64,000 bases of DNA from Streptomyces sp. NRRL WC-3626 (GCF_000718785.1 NZ_JOCA01000023.1:62001-126000); one strand, 5' to 3'. Numbered from the stretch's first letter, positions 36,331-47,146 are shown. Numbers and translations are program-made. The notes: generated by a model from the letters alone, not told the origin.

Positions 36331-36546
36331 GCGGTCGGCTGGACCTCCGGCATGGGCCGCTTCGGCGCGGTCTTCGGACCGTGGCTCGGCGGCCAGTTGC
36401 TCGCCGCGGACCAGGGCGACCGGGGCTTCACGGCCTTCGCGCTGGCCGGTACGGCGTCGATGGTGTTCATCGGGATCGCGGCGCTGCGCGCCTCACGGAC
36501 GGCACAGCGCGACGGCGATCCGCGTCGGCTGGTCGCCACCGGCTGA
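36331..36546 (+). pseudogene. C-terminal remnant of an MFS transporter (aromatic acid:H+ symporter-like)
   Basis: The open frame reads VGWTSGMGRFGAVFGPWLGGQLLA and then GFTAFALAGTASMVFIGIAALRAS, which match the last two transmembrane helices of AAHS-type MFS transporters (PcaK/BenK-like). The first ten helices are missing and there is no start codon with a ribosome binding site. The operator at 36288 suggests the intact gene once belonged to the ring-cleavage regulon and was cut down by a deletion near 36310-36330. The rest of 36256-36651 shows no other gene. Confidence 0.7.
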
Positions 36547-36651
36547 GTCCGGCCGCCCCGACCCGGAGCGGTCGGTCACGCCGGAGCCGGCCATACGGCG
36601 TTGACCTCGCCTCCGTACCGATGGGGTAGGCTTGACCTGCGTCATCACGAT

Positions 36652-36725
<74 letters not shown>

Positions 36726-36735
36726 CGAGTAGCCC

Positions 36736-36770
36736 GAAAGCCGTACCGGACGATGTCCGGTACGGCTTTC
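36736..36770. terminator. Perfect hairpin terminator after tRNA-Pro
   Basis: A 16-base perfect stem (36736-36751 with 36755-36770) around a 3-base loop, starting 10 bases after the tRNA. It lies between the tRNA and the convergent CHAT gene. Confidence 0.85.
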
Positions 36771-36821
36771 GGCGTTGTCCGAGAGCGGCCCCCACCCACC
36801 CGCGGCCGCCCACGGCGAAGT

Positions 36822-39452
36822 TCAGGCCGCGCCGAACGCGCTGAACGCCCACCCCGTGGCCCGATGCACCGCATCCGACGGCAGCGTTCCCCGCGCGTCC
36901 CGCAACGCCTCCGCCAGCGACAACCCGGCCCCCAGCCCTCTGTGAAGAGCCCCCATCAGGGGGACGACCGCCGCATCGTTGACGGGCGAACTGCACGCCA
37001 CCACCCCCGCCGTCCCCAACGGCAGCAACGCCGTCACCAGGCCCAGCAGTTCATCCGCCCCCACCGACGCGAACCGTGCAGTGTCGCAGCAGGACAGGAT
37101 GATGCGGTACGGACTGCGGTCCAGCCGTTCGAAGTCGTGCACGATCAGCGGCCCGTCGGCCATCCGCAGCGACGAGAACATCGGACCGTCCGCGCGGAAC
37201 GCGCCGTGCGCGGCGATGTGCGCGAGACCCGCCCCGTCCAGCTCGCGCAGCACCCGCGGCACCGTCGCGTGGTCGTCCTCCAGGACCGTCGCACCGCCGT
37301 AGCGGGCGGCCAGCTCCGGCACCTCCGCACCGCCCGTCGCCAGCCCCGGACCGCGCACCAGCACCTGACGCCCCCCGGGCGGCGGCGCCGTCTCCTTGGC
37401 ACGCAGCCAGCTGCTCGCCGACGGCGACACGCTCACCACCCGCTCCCGCAGCGACGGCAGCAGCGCCCACGGCACCCGGTGCAGCCGCCCCGGCGGCACG
37501 ATCACCACCGGGCCCTCGCCGAGCTGCGCCGCGGCAGGGCCGAGCAGCAGCTCCTCCAGCCGCCGGCCCGCCGCCTCCACCACCGGCAGCCGCGCCTGCG
37601 CCCCCGGATGGGCCAGCCGCCGCAGCCCCGCCTGTATGTGCTCGGCCTCGGTCTCCGCCGCCGCCAGCAGCCCCGCCTCGAACCGCCGCACCCGCCCCCG
37701 CCCGCACAGCAGCACCTGCACCCGCCCGTCGAGCACGGCCAGTTCGACCAGGGACGTGTCGTCCCCCAGCCGCGCGAGCAGCCGTCCGACGTCGAACCCG
37801 TCCCCGCCGTCCGGCGCCTCGCCGCGCATGTGCAGCGTCCGGGACCGGATCTCCCGCTCCAGCCGCCGCTGGTCCCGCTCCAGCGCCGGTACGGGCCTGC
37901 CCTCCATGCGGGCCTCCTCCGCGCGGGCGGCGATCTCCCGGTAGGCGGTCATACCGCTGAGCAGGGCGCGGTCGGCGGGCGGCCGGGTGGGCGGTGCGGA
38001 CAGCGCGGTGGCCCGCCAGCGTTCGCTCCACACCAGCAGCCGCCGCGGCCCGCCCGAGACCAGGCTCGCCCGCTGGGCGAGCGCGGCCAGCTCCGCGCCC
38101 TGCGCGGTGGCGCGGGCCCGCAACTCGGAGGCGCCCAGCGTCATCCGGTGGTCGTCGAGCACGTCCAGTCCGCGCCGGCACGCCTCCAGCACCCCGCGCG
38201 GGGAACCGGCGGCCCGCGCGCGCAGCGCCTGCGCCGCCCAGCCCGTCAGCCGCGCGAGCGGCGGCCCGCCGTGTCTGCTCCGCGCGGCGAGCGCGAGATG
38301 CCGCTCCGCCTCCGCCGTCCGACCCAGGTCCAGGGCGATCCGCCCGGCCAGCAGGGACGCCTCGGGGGCGGCCGGCGCCCCGAGTGCGGCCAGCCGCCCG
38401 GCCACCGCCGCCGCGTCCGCGACCAGCCGTCCCGAGGCGTGCCCGGCCGCGTGCCGGGCCCCGATCAGCACCAGCCGCGCGTGCGTCTCCCACCAGGTGC
38501 GCCGCTGCCCGGCGAACAGCCGCACCGCGAGCGCCGCACGCGCGATCGCCGTCTGCGGCTCCCCCGCGAGGCGGGCCGCCCGCGCCGCGGCCAGCAGCAG
38601 CTCCGCCTTGCGCGTGGACTGCCCGCCGATCTCGTCCAGCGCCCGGACCGCCGAGTCCGCCTCGGCCAGCGCCTCCGCGGCCAGCCCGGCCGCCATCAGC
38701 ACCTCGCAGCGCCGGATGTTCAGCATGAACGTCGGCGTGCCCAGCTTGGCGTACCGCTCCTCCGCCTCGTCGAGCAGCCGCAGCGCCGCCGGCATGTCAC
38801 CCGCGCGGAACGCGGCCAGCCCCCGGCTCTCCACCGCGTCCGCCTTGTCGTGCTCCTGGCCCGTCGTCTCCCACAACGCCTCCGCCGCCGTGAAGTCGGC
38901 GACCGCCCGCTCCACCGAACCCAGCGCCAGATGCACCGTCGCCCGCAGTGTCAGCGCCCGCGCGGTCCAGATCACGTCCTCGGCCTGCCGCAGTACGGGA
39001 ATGGCCCGCCGTACGTCCTCCAGCGCCTCCTTGTGATGTCCCAGCACCCACCACGAGTACGCCCGGCGGAACAGCACCCGCGCGCGGGTGTGCCCGCTGC
39101 CGCGCTCCACACCGCGCCCCAGCGCGTCCATGCCCTGCCGGGTGCGCCCCGCGTGCACCAGCGCGACCCCGAGCGTGGCGAGGACGTCCGCCTCCCGCTC
39201 CGCCGAGTCCGCGCGGGCCGCCCAGGTACGGGCCCGCCGCAGATGGGTCAGGGCCAGCCGCAGATCGCCGAAGTCGCGCTGCCAGATGCCGATCACCTGA
39301 TGGGCCACGGAGGCGTGCAGGGCCGGAGGACGGTCGCCCAGCACCTGTTCCGCCCTCGCCCGCGCCTCACCGGGGTCCGCGAACACCATCGGCAGCAGTT
39401 CCAGCACCGTGTCGCTTCCCGCTGTCACCCCACGATGGTAGTTCTCGGTCAT
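36822..39452 (-). CDS. CHAT domain (caspase-like) peptidase with N-terminal TPR repeats
   Basis: An 876-residue cytoplasmic protein. The first ~450 residues are helical repeats of TPR type (for example LRRARTWAARADSAEREADVLATLGVAL in pieces and VERAVADFTAAEALWE). The C-terminal ~200 residues form a CHAT peptidase: catalytic His at about 749 in AHIAAHGAF and catalytic Cys at about 788 in IILSCCDTARF; both residues are present. CHAT proteases cleave specific partner proteins once the repeat domain senses a trigger. The gene is divergent from the subtilase-sigma operon with about 100 bases between starts. ATG at 39452 is used; GTG at 39455 is adjacent. Confidence 0.9.
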   Translation of the reverse strand: MTENYHRGVTAGSDTVLELLPMVFADPGEARARAEQVLGDRPPALHASVAHQVIGIWQRDFGDLRLALTHLRRARTWAARADSAEREADVLATLGVALVHAGRTRQGMDALGRGVERGSGHTRARVLFRRAYSWWVLGHHKEALEDVRRAIPVLRQAEDVIWTARALTLRATVHLALGSVERAVADFTAAEALWETTGQEHDKADAVESRGLAAFRAGDMPAALRLLDEAEERYAKLGTPTFMLNIRRCEVLMAAGLAAEALAEADSAVRALDEIGGQSTRKAELLLAAARAARLAGEPQTAIARAALAVRLFAGQRRTWWETHARLVLIGARHAAGHASGRLVADAAAVAGRLAALGAPAAPEASLLAGRIALDLGRTAEAERHLALAARSRHGGPPLARLTGWAAQALRARAAGSPRGVLEACRRGLDVLDDHRMTLGASELRARATAQGAELAALAQRASLVSGGPRRLLVWSERWRATALSAPPTRPPADRALLSGMTAYREIAARAEEARMEGRPVPALERDQRRLEREIRSRTLHMRGEAPDGGDGFDVGRLLARLGDDTSLVELAVLDGRVQVLLCGRGRVRRFEAGLLAAAETEAEHIQAGLRRLAHPGAQARLPVVEAAGRRLEELLLGPAAAQLGEGPVVIVPPGRLHRVPWALLPSLRERVVSVSPSASSWLRAKETAPPPGGRQVLVRGPGLATGGAEVPELAARYGGATVLEDDHATVPRVLRELDGAGLAHIAAHGAFRADGPMFSSLRMADGPLIVHDFERLDRSPYRIILSCCDTARFASVGADELLGLVTALLPLGTAGVVACSSPVNDAAVVPLMGALHRGLGAGLSLAEALRDARGTLPSDAVHRATGWAFSAFGAA

Positions 39453-39455
39453 CAC

Positions 39456-39554
39456 GCCTCACAGGTGTGACGCTGTATCAAACCCCCGTTTCCCGGCTCT
39501 CCTTACACGACAGCTCCGCGGCACCGGCCGCCGTCGCACCAGTGGAGGAATTCC
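39456..39554. promoter_or_regulatory. Divergent promoter region between CHAT and subtilase genes
   Basis: This 99-base gap carries TCACA-GG-TGTGA (39459-39470), a 12-base palindrome immediately before the CHAT start, and GTGGAGGAA as ribosome binding site for the subtilase at 39541-39549. The palindrome overlaps the CHAT leader and could be a repressor or sigma-linked control site. No convincing -10/-35 pair was found. Confidence 0.4.
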
Positions 39555-40985
39555 ATGGCACCACAGCGATTCCGCGAGCAGTTCACCCAGATCCAGCGCT
39601 CCATGCCCGACGTCCCGCTGGCGATGGGGCCGGACGACGCGGGCGAGTTCCTCTACGAGAAGGGTGTCGTCCTCGCCCGCGACGGCGAGGAGGCCCGCGT
39701 CGTCGAGGACACCGTGCGACAGCACTTCACCACCTTCGCCGGCCTCACCCCCGACCAGGTGCGCCGGACGAGCCCGCAGACCAACCGCTCCGGCATCACC
39801 CGCATCCGGGTCGCCGACCCCGGCCAGGGCGACGGCAGCGGCGACCCGGCGGTCGCGGGAGCCCTGCGCGCCCTCTCTGCGGCGGAGGGCCGCACCGGCC
39901 GCCGCCTCGTCAGCCGCAACCATGTGGTGTCCATCGCCGTCAACGCCTGCCCCGGCGACGAGCCCGTGCCCGTGGGGCGCGGCGCACAGCCCAACCCGGC
40001 CGCCGCGGACGGCGCCCACGACCCCGAGACCGCCGTCGGCGTGCTCGTGATCGACACCGGCCTCATGCACGACCACGGCTCCTACCCGCTGCTCGCCCAC
40101 ACCCGCGGCGACGCCCAGGTGGAGGAGTGCGACGGCGACGGGGTCCTGCGGGAGTACTGCGGGCACGGCACGTTCATCGCCGGACTCGTCGCCGCCGTCG
40201 CCCCCAACACCGACATCACCGTCCGCGGCACGCTCAACGACGCCGGGGCCGTCCTGGAGTCCGAGTTCGGCGAGAAACTCTTCGAGGCCGTGGACCGCGA
40301 CGGCTGGCCCGACGTCATCAGCCTCTCCGCCGGCACGTCCAACGGCCGCACCGACGGACTCCTCGGCGTCGACGCCTTCATGCGCGAACTGCTCGACCAC
40401 CCCACGCTGCTGGTCGCCGCCGCGGGCAACAACGGCAGCGCCACCCCCTTCTGGCCCGCCGCCTACGCCGCGCTGCCCGGCTACGAGAACGCCGTCCTGT
40501 CCGTCGGCGCGCTGCGCGGGGACGGCGAGTTCGGCGCCTGCTTCAGCAACCACGGCGGCTGGGTGAAGGCGTACGCGCCCGGCGAGCGGCTCACCGGCGC
40601 CCTCACCGGCTTCGAGACGCCCGTCCCGTACGTGTACCAGCACTCCACGTACGACGCCTGCCGCTACGGCTTCACCTATGCCTGCACCTGCCACCACCCG
40701 CGCCACAGCGGCGTGCTGAGCGAGGACGGCACGACCGGCAAGCCGGACCAGGTGATGTTCGAAGGGCTCGCCCAGTGGAGCGGGACCTCGTTCGCCACCC
40801 CCGTCGCCGTCGGTATGGTCGCCGCCCACATGACCGCCCAGGCGGAGACCGACCCGCGCAAGGCCCGGCGCCAACTCCTCGACGCGAACACCGAGTACGC
40901 CGAAGTGCGCGGGGCGCACGTCCCCGCGCTCCTTCCGCCCACCTGGCGCCCCGTGTCCGTCTCACCACCCACCGCACGGACATGA
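39555..40985 (+). CDS. S8 family (subtilisin-like) serine peptidase without signal peptide
   Basis: A 476-residue subtilase. The triad is complete: Asp167 in VLVIDTGL, His204 in CGHGTFIAGL and Ser412 in WSGTSFATPVA, with oxyanion-hole Asn292 in AAAGNNGS. The N-terminus (MAPQRFREQFTQIQRSMPDVP) has no signal peptide or membrane segment, so the protease should be cytoplasmic, which is uncommon for subtilases. The first 155 residues form a domain that may recognise targets. A Cys-rich stretch YDACRYGFTYACTCHH lies between the oxyanion hole and the Ser. The stop overlaps the start of the sigma factor gene. Confidence 0.92.
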   Translation: MAPQRFREQFTQIQRSMPDVPLAMGPDDAGEFLYEKGVVLARDGEEARVVEDTVRQHFTTFAGLTPDQVRRTSPQTNRSGITRIRVADPGQGDGSGDPAVAGALRALSAAEGRTGRRLVSRNHVVSIAVNACPGDEPVPVGRGAQPNPAAADGAHDPETAVGVLVIDTGLMHDHGSYPLLAHTRGDAQVEECDGDGVLREYCGHGTFIAGLVAAVAPNTDITVRGTLNDAGAVLESEFGEKLFEAVDRDGWPDVISLSAGTSNGRTDGLLGVDAFMRELLDHPTLLVAAAGNNGSATPFWPAAYAALPGYENAVLSVGALRGDGEFGACFSNHGGWVKAYAPGERLTGALTGFETPVPYVYQHSTYDACRYGFTYACTCHHPRHSGVLSEDGTTGKPDQVMFEGLAQWSGTSFATPVAVGMVAAHMTAQAETDPRKARRQLLDANTEYAEVRGAHVPALLPPTWRPVSVSPPTART

Positions 40986-41620
40986 CGACCGGAGCGTTCC
41001 CCTCCACGGCGTACGATGACTGGCCGTACACGAGGGGTGTGACCGTGGAGCGTAGGGAAGTCGGCGCGTTGGTCCGGTCCGCTGTCGACGGTGACGCGGC
41101 GGCCTGGAAGTCGATCGTGGAAGGGCTCGGCCCACTGGTGTGGTCCGTGGTGCGCTCGCACCGGCTCTCCGACGCCGACGCGCACGAGGTCTACCAGACC
41201 GTGTGGTTCCGTTTCGCCCAGCATCTCGGGCGGCTCCGGGAGCCCGACAAGGCCGGTTCCTGGCTGGCCAGTACCGCGCGGCACGAATGTCTGAAGGTGC
41301 ACAGGGACGCCCGCCGGCTGATGCTGACGGACGATCCGCAGCTGCTGGACCGGGTCAGCGAGGACGGTGCGCCGGAGCAGTCGCTGCTGGAGGCGGAGGA
41401 GGCGGCCGCGCAGAGCGAACGCGTGCGGCGGCTGTGGCAGGAGTTCGAGGAACTGGGCGAGCGGTGCCGGCAGTTGCTGCGCGTACTGATCGCGTCGCCG
41501 CCGCCCAGCTATCAGGAGGTGTCCGCCGCGCTCGACATCGCGGTGGGCAGCATCGGACCGCTGCGCCAGCGCTGTCTGCGCCGGCTGCGGGCCCGGCTCG
41601 AGGAACGGGGGGCGACGTGA
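40982..41620 (+). CDS. ECF-like RNA polymerase sigma factor
   Basis: A 212-residue sigma-70 family protein. Region 2 is AAWKSIVEGLGPLVWSVVR followed by VYQTVWFRFAQHLGRL, and region 4 is CRQLLRVLIASPPPSYQEVSAALDIAVGSIGPLRQR with the recognition helix. It could redirect transcription after proteolysis by its neighbours. ATG at 40982 overlaps the subtilase stop (ATGA); GTG at 41039 (VTVERREVG) is a credible alternative start that would begin closer to region 2. It is translationally coupled to the next gene. Confidence 0.88.
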   Translation: MTTGAFPSTAYDDWPYTRGVTVERREVGALVRSAVDGDAAAWKSIVEGLGPLVWSVVRSHRLSDADAHEVYQTVWFRFAQHLGRLREPDKAGSWLASTARHECLKVHRDARRLMLTDDPQLLDRVSEDGAPEQSLLEAEEAAAQSERVRRLWQEFEELGERCRQLLRVLIASPPPSYQEVSAALDIAVGSIGPLRQRCLRRLRARLEERGAT

Positions 41621-42072
41621 GCGACGGCCTGAACGACGACTTCGACACCGATCTGCTGGAGGAGGAACTCCGGCAGGCGGCCGCGGTCCTGGACCCGCTC
41701 CCTCCGGCGCTGCTGCAGCTCGCGGTCGAGGCGTACGCGCTGCACGACCTCGACGCCCGGGTGGCCGAGCTGACCTTCGACTCACTGGTCGACGCGATTC
41801 CGGTCAGGGGAGCGACGGACGTGCCGCGCATGCTCACGTTCACCGCCGGGGAGGTGACGCTGGACGTCGAGGTGACGGCGGAGGGGCTGCTGGGGCAGGT
41901 GCTGCCGCCTCGGCCGGGCCGTGTGGAGGTGCTCGGGGGTCCGTTGCAGGCGGTCTCCCTCACCGCCGACGATCTGGGCCGCTTCGGCCCCACGGAGCCG
42001 CCCGCCGGTCCGTTCGCGCTTCGTCTGTACACGGGTGCGGATGTGGTCGTCACGGAGTGGCTCCGGGCCTGA
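41617..42072 (+). CDS. Small uncharacterised protein coupled to the sigma factor
   Basis: A 151-residue acidic protein not recognised as a named family. The N-terminal half is helical (LLEEELRQAAAVLDPLPPAL, then LQLAVEAYALHDLDARVAEL), and the C-terminal half is beta-rich (MLTFTAGEVTLDVEVTAEG, PFALRLYTGADVVVTEWL). It has no zinc anti-sigma HxxxCxxC motif and no membrane helix. The GTG start overlaps the sigma stop (GTGA), an arrangement typical of anti-sigma factors or regulated partners. It may be the inhibitor or the cleaved substrate in this CHAT-subtilase locus; that is inference. Confidence 0.75.
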   Translation: MSDGLNDDFDTDLLEEELRQAAAVLDPLPPALLQLAVEAYALHDLDARVAELTFDSLVDAIPVRGATDVPRMLTFTAGEVTLDVEVTAEGLLGQVLPPRPGRVEVLGGPLQAVSLTADDLGRFGPTEPPAGPFALRLYTGADVVVTEWLRA

Positions 42073-42089
42073 CGCCTTCGCGGATTGCC

Positions 42090-42153
42090 GAGGGGCGGTC
42101 GTTGCCCCTCCCGGCTGCCGGCCCGGGGTTTCGCCCCCGCCGCCCCTTCCCGT
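42090..42153. repeat. REP-like intergenic repeat, copy B
   Basis: TCGCCCCCGCCGCCCCTTCC at 42131-42150 is identical to the start of the outer arm of the element at 30532. A hairpin GAGGGGC...GCCCCTC (42090-42096 with 42104-42110) precedes it, and a GGGGGCC/TGCCCCC-rich hairpin follows. The element separates two convergent genes. Confidence 0.75.
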
Positions 42154-42186
42154 TCCCCGGGGGCCCTGCCCCCGGACCCCCGGTCC

Positions 42187-43005
42187 TCAGACGCCGGAGG
42201 GGCTGTTCTTGCTGGAGAGCCTGTCGATCAGGGTGGCGAGTGCCGAGGCGAGGTCGCGCAGGCCCGGGCCCGCGGGGCCTCCCGGCTCGGTCATGTAGGT
42301 GTCGCGGCGGATCTCCACCATCAGGGCGGACACCTCCGCACGCTCGCCGTAGAACTCCAGCGGCACGTACGTCCCCGCGAACGGGCTGTCCAGCCCCGTC
42401 TCCCCGCACGGCGCGAACGCCTCGCGCGCGGCGTCGAGCAGGGCGGCCGGGGTGTGGAACGAGTCGGTCCCCAGGCAGACTTCGGGGCGGGGCCCGTCGC
42501 CGTGCAGCTCGTACGGCAGCGGGGCGCTCGGATACGAGTGCACGTCGATGATCACGGCCCGCCCGGTCGCCGCGAGCCGGCCGGCGACAGCCCGCGTCAT
42601 CGCCCGCGCGTACGGCCGGAAGTACCGCTCGACCAGCGGCTCGGGGTCGAAACCGTCGGGCCGCAGCACGTCCTTGTGCGTGGTCCGCGTGTAGACCGCG
42701 CCCATGCCGACGGCCAGCATCTCTTCCCGCTCGTCCGGGAACCGCTCGGGGTCGACGACCAGCCGCGACAGCCCGTTCACGAAACGCCAGGGCGTGACAC
42801 CGGCGGCCAGGGCCGCGGCCTCGGCGATCGCCGCGGTGTGCGAGTCGGTGATGTGGTCGAGCTCCCGCTCGAGGCCGGCGTCGTCCAGCACGATCTGGGA
42901 CCGCGCGTCCGCCGGTATCTCCCGCGAGGAATGCGGCACATGCAGGATCACGGGGGAGTCCGGGTCACCGGCCAGAAGTTCGCAGGACGGCGGTGTAGCG
43001 GTCAT
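42187..43005 (-). CDS. N-formylglutamate amidohydrolase family protein
   Basis: A 272-residue zinc hydrolase of the FGase family. VILHVPHSSREIPADAR carries the family VPHSG-like signature; DHITDSHTAAIA, FVNGLSRLVVDPERFPDE and VIIDVHSYPSAPLPYE contain the other conserved His and Asp/Glu residues. FGase releases formate from N-formyl-L-glutamate in histidine breakdown, but no hut gene is nearby, so the true substrate may differ. The gene is divergent from the DUF5713 gene over a region with a 10-base inverted repeat. Confidence 0.87.
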   Translation of the reverse strand: MTATPPSCELLAGDPDSPVILHVPHSSREIPADARSQIVLDDAGLERELDHITDSHTAAIAEAAALAAGVTPWRFVNGLSRLVVDPERFPDEREEMLAVGMGAVYTRTTHKDVLRPDGFDPEPLVERYFRPYARAMTRAVAGRLAATGRAVIIDVHSYPSAPLPYELHGDGPRPEVCLGTDSFHTPAALLDAAREAFAPCGETGLDSPFAGTYVPLEFYGERAEVSALMVEIRRDTYMTEPGGPAGPGLRDLASALATLIDRLSSKNSPSGV

Positions 43006-43023
43006 TCGGCTGCTCCAGGGGGA

Positions 43024-43070
43024 TTGTCAGTGGTGCACGGCATGATCAAGGTGCCACATCCCACTGACAA
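43024..43070. promoter_or_regulatory. Ten-base inverted repeat in a divergent promoter
   Basis: TTGTCAGTGG (43024-43033) and CCACTGACAA (43061-43070) are perfect inverted arms with a 27-base spacer, placed between the FGase start at 43005 and the DUF5713 start at 43090. The long spacer suggests either paired binding sites on the DNA or outward-facing -35 regions. Confidence 0.5.
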
Positions 43071-43089
43071 CGCCGACCAGCGAGGCCCC

Positions 43090-43431
43090 ATGCCGATCAG
43101 CAACGAGCAGGTGACCGCCCACCCGTTCCTGAGCGCCCTGTACCGGAGCGCCTACTACCCCGACCATGTGGTGGACCGCGGCCGGGCCGTACTGCTCGCG
43201 CTGTGCGAGCGCATCGAGGCGGAGCGCCCCGCCGGCCTCGCCGCGCTCTACGCGCTGACCCACGCCGCCACCGAGGAGTTCAACGACCTTCAGGACGCCT
43301 TCGTGGAGGCGGGCAGCGAGATCGAGACGGTGGCCCGGGACGAGATAGGCGGGGAGTTCTGGTTCGTGGCGCGGGCCTACGGTTTCGCGGACGCCGACGT
43401 CGAGGAGCTGATCGCCCCGCGCGACTGGTGA
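43090..43431 (+). CDS. DUF5713 family protein
   Basis: A 113-residue soluble helical protein matching the DUF5713 pattern: PFLSALYRSAYYPDHVVDRGRAVLLALCERIE, AALYALTHAATEEFNDLQ and FEEXGSEIE-like VEAGSEIETVARDEIGGEF. No function is known. ATG at 43090 matches the family start (MPISNEQV); an earlier in-frame ATG within the inverted-repeat region is less likely. It is followed by a strong bidirectional terminator. Confidence 0.8.
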   Translation: MPISNEQVTAHPFLSALYRSAYYPDHVVDRGRAVLLALCERIEAERPAGLAALYALTHAATEEFNDLQDAFVEAGSEIETVARDEIGGEFWFVARAYGFADADVEELIAPRDW

Positions 43432-43452
43432 GCGGGCAGCCGCCGGACACGG

Positions 43453-43490
43453 CTCCGCCCCGGCCGGGCGCGAGGCCGGCCGGGGCGGAG
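43453..43490. terminator. Bidirectional hairpin terminator before icd
   Basis: A 15-base perfect stem (43453-43467 with 43476-43490) with an 8-base loop lies between the convergent DUF5713 and icd genes. Confidence 0.85.
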
Positions 43491-43503
43491 TACGCGGGGA
43501 GCG

Positions 43504-45723
<2,220 letters not shown>

Positions 45724-45816
45724 CGGGTGCTCCGCTCCACGTCTGCAACATTGCTCGACATCAAGATATCTCGTGACCGACCCGGGCTCGACAGGGGTCC
45801 GCGCCCACTTCCGGTC

Positions 45817-45854
45817 GATCTCCCGCCGCGGGCCTTCCCGGGCGGCGGGAGATC
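45817..45854. terminator. Hairpin between the MscS gene and icd
   Basis: GATCTCCCGCCG (45817-45828) pairs with CGGCGGGAGATC (45843-45854); an inner CGGG/CCCG extends the stem. It should terminate the mscS-type transcript before icd. Confidence 0.8.
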
Positions 45855-45869
45855 ACCCGGCCGATGCGC

Positions 45870-46967
45870 TCAGATGGGCCGGGTGGCCGTCATGTCGTCC
45901 TCCGCGGCGTCCGAGCCGCGCTGCTGCGGGAACACCACCGAGCCCTGCTGGAGTGCCACCGTCCGGGCCGGCGACGGGATGCGGATGCCCTCCTCGCGGT
46001 AGCGGCGGTGCAGACGCTTGATGAACTCGTGCTTGATCCGGTACTGGTCGCTGAACTCGCCGACGCCCAGGATCACGGTGAAGCCGATCCGGGAGTCCCC
46101 GAAGGTGTGGAACCGCACCGCCGGCTCGTGCTCCGGCACCGCCCCGGTGATCTCCGTCATCACGTCGGCGACCACGTCCTTCGTCACCCGCTCCACCTGC
46201 TCGAGGTCACTGTCGTACGACACCCCGGCCTGGACCAGGATGGTCAGCTGCTGCTCGGGACGCATGAAGTTGGTCATGTTCGTCTTGGCGAGCTGCCCGT
46301 TCGGGATGACCACCAGGTTGTTGGACAGCTCACGGACGGTCGTCTGGCGCCAGTTGATGTCCTCGACATAGCCCTCCTCGCCGCTGCTGAGCCGGATGTA
46401 GTCACCCGGCTGCACGGTCTTCGAGGCGAGGATGTGGATGCCCGCGAACAGGTTGGCGAGCGTGTCCTGCAGCGCCAGCGCGACCGCCAGACCACCGACG
46501 CCGAGGGCGGTGAGCAGCGGGGCGATCGAGATGCCCAGCGTCTGCAGCGCCACCAGGAAGCCGATCGCGAGGACCAGGATCCTGGTGATGTTCATGAAGA
46601 TGGTCGCCGACCCGGCGACCCCGGAGCGGGACTGCGTGACGGAACGCACCAGCCCCGCCACGACCCGCGCCGCCGAGATCGTCGCGGCGAAGATGACCAT
46701 CAGCGTCAGCGTCTGGTTGACGCTGTGCTGCACGGCGCGGGTCAGCGGCAGCGCCGCCGCCGCGGAGGCCGCACCCGCCGCGATCGCCGCCCAGGGCGCG
46801 ATCATGCGCAGCGCGTCCACGAGGACGTCGTCCCCGCGCCAGCGGGTGCGATCGGCGTGCCGGCCCAGCCAGCGCAGCAGCATCCGCAGCAGGAACGCCG
46901 CCAGCAGGCCGGCCACGAGGGCGATACCGGCGTACGCCAGATCGTGTCCGGTGAGGGCTCGGGTCAC
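45870..46967 (-). CDS. Mechanosensitive ion channel family protein (MscS type)
   Basis: A 365-residue membrane channel with four or five N-terminal transmembrane helices. The pore-lining helix is LLTALGVGGLAVALALQDTLANLFAG, the MscS TM3 signature rich in Gly and Ala. The beta domain follows with VQPGDYIRL, VEDINWRQTTVREL and VVIPNGQLAKTNMTNF. It opens on membrane tension to release solutes in osmotic downshock. The start is GTG at 46967, with GGAGGTGAGC upstream. Confidence 0.92.
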   Translation of the reverse strand: MTRALTGHDLAYAGIALVAGLLAAFLLRMLLRWLGRHADRTRWRGDDVLVDALRMIAPWAAIAAGAASAAAALPLTRAVQHSVNQTLTLMVIFAATISAARVVAGLVRSVTQSRSGVAGSATIFMNITRILVLAIGFLVALQTLGISIAPLLTALGVGGLAVALALQDTLANLFAGIHILASKTVQPGDYIRLSSGEEGYVEDINWRQTTVRELSNNLVVIPNGQLAKTNMTNFMRPEQQLTILVQAGVSYDSDLEQVERVTKDVVADVMTEITGAVPEHEPAVRFHTFGDSRIGFTVILGVGEFSDQYRIKHEFIKRLHRRYREEGIRIPSPARTVALQQGSVVFPQQRGSDAAEDDMTATRPI

Positions 46968-47055
46968 CGCTCACCTCCGGCGGACACCCGGGCCGACGGG
47001 CGTATGTGAAGTCGTGTCACGTGTCGTCACCTGTTCGAGTTCTACGGGAAGTAGG

Positions 47056-47088
47056 CGCGCCGACCGTCCCTGACCTGCGGTCGGCGCG
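47056..47088. terminator. Hairpin downstream of the flippase-like gene
   Basis: CGCGCCGACCG (47056-47066) pairs perfectly with CGGTCGGCGCG (47078-47088) around an 11-base loop, in the gap between the flippase-like gene and the MscS gene. Confidence 0.75.
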
Positions 47089-47146
47089 ATCGCTCATCCT
47101 GCCGTATCCCACCGGGCGGCTCGTACCAACGGGCCCGGCCCGGCGG

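Noticed and set aside
36753..39470. 905-codon open frame on the + strand, antisense to the CHAT gene
   Set aside because: Very rich in Arg, Pro and Gln with no domain. It mirrors the GC-biased wobble positions of the CHAT gene, which has clear catalytic motifs on the other strand.
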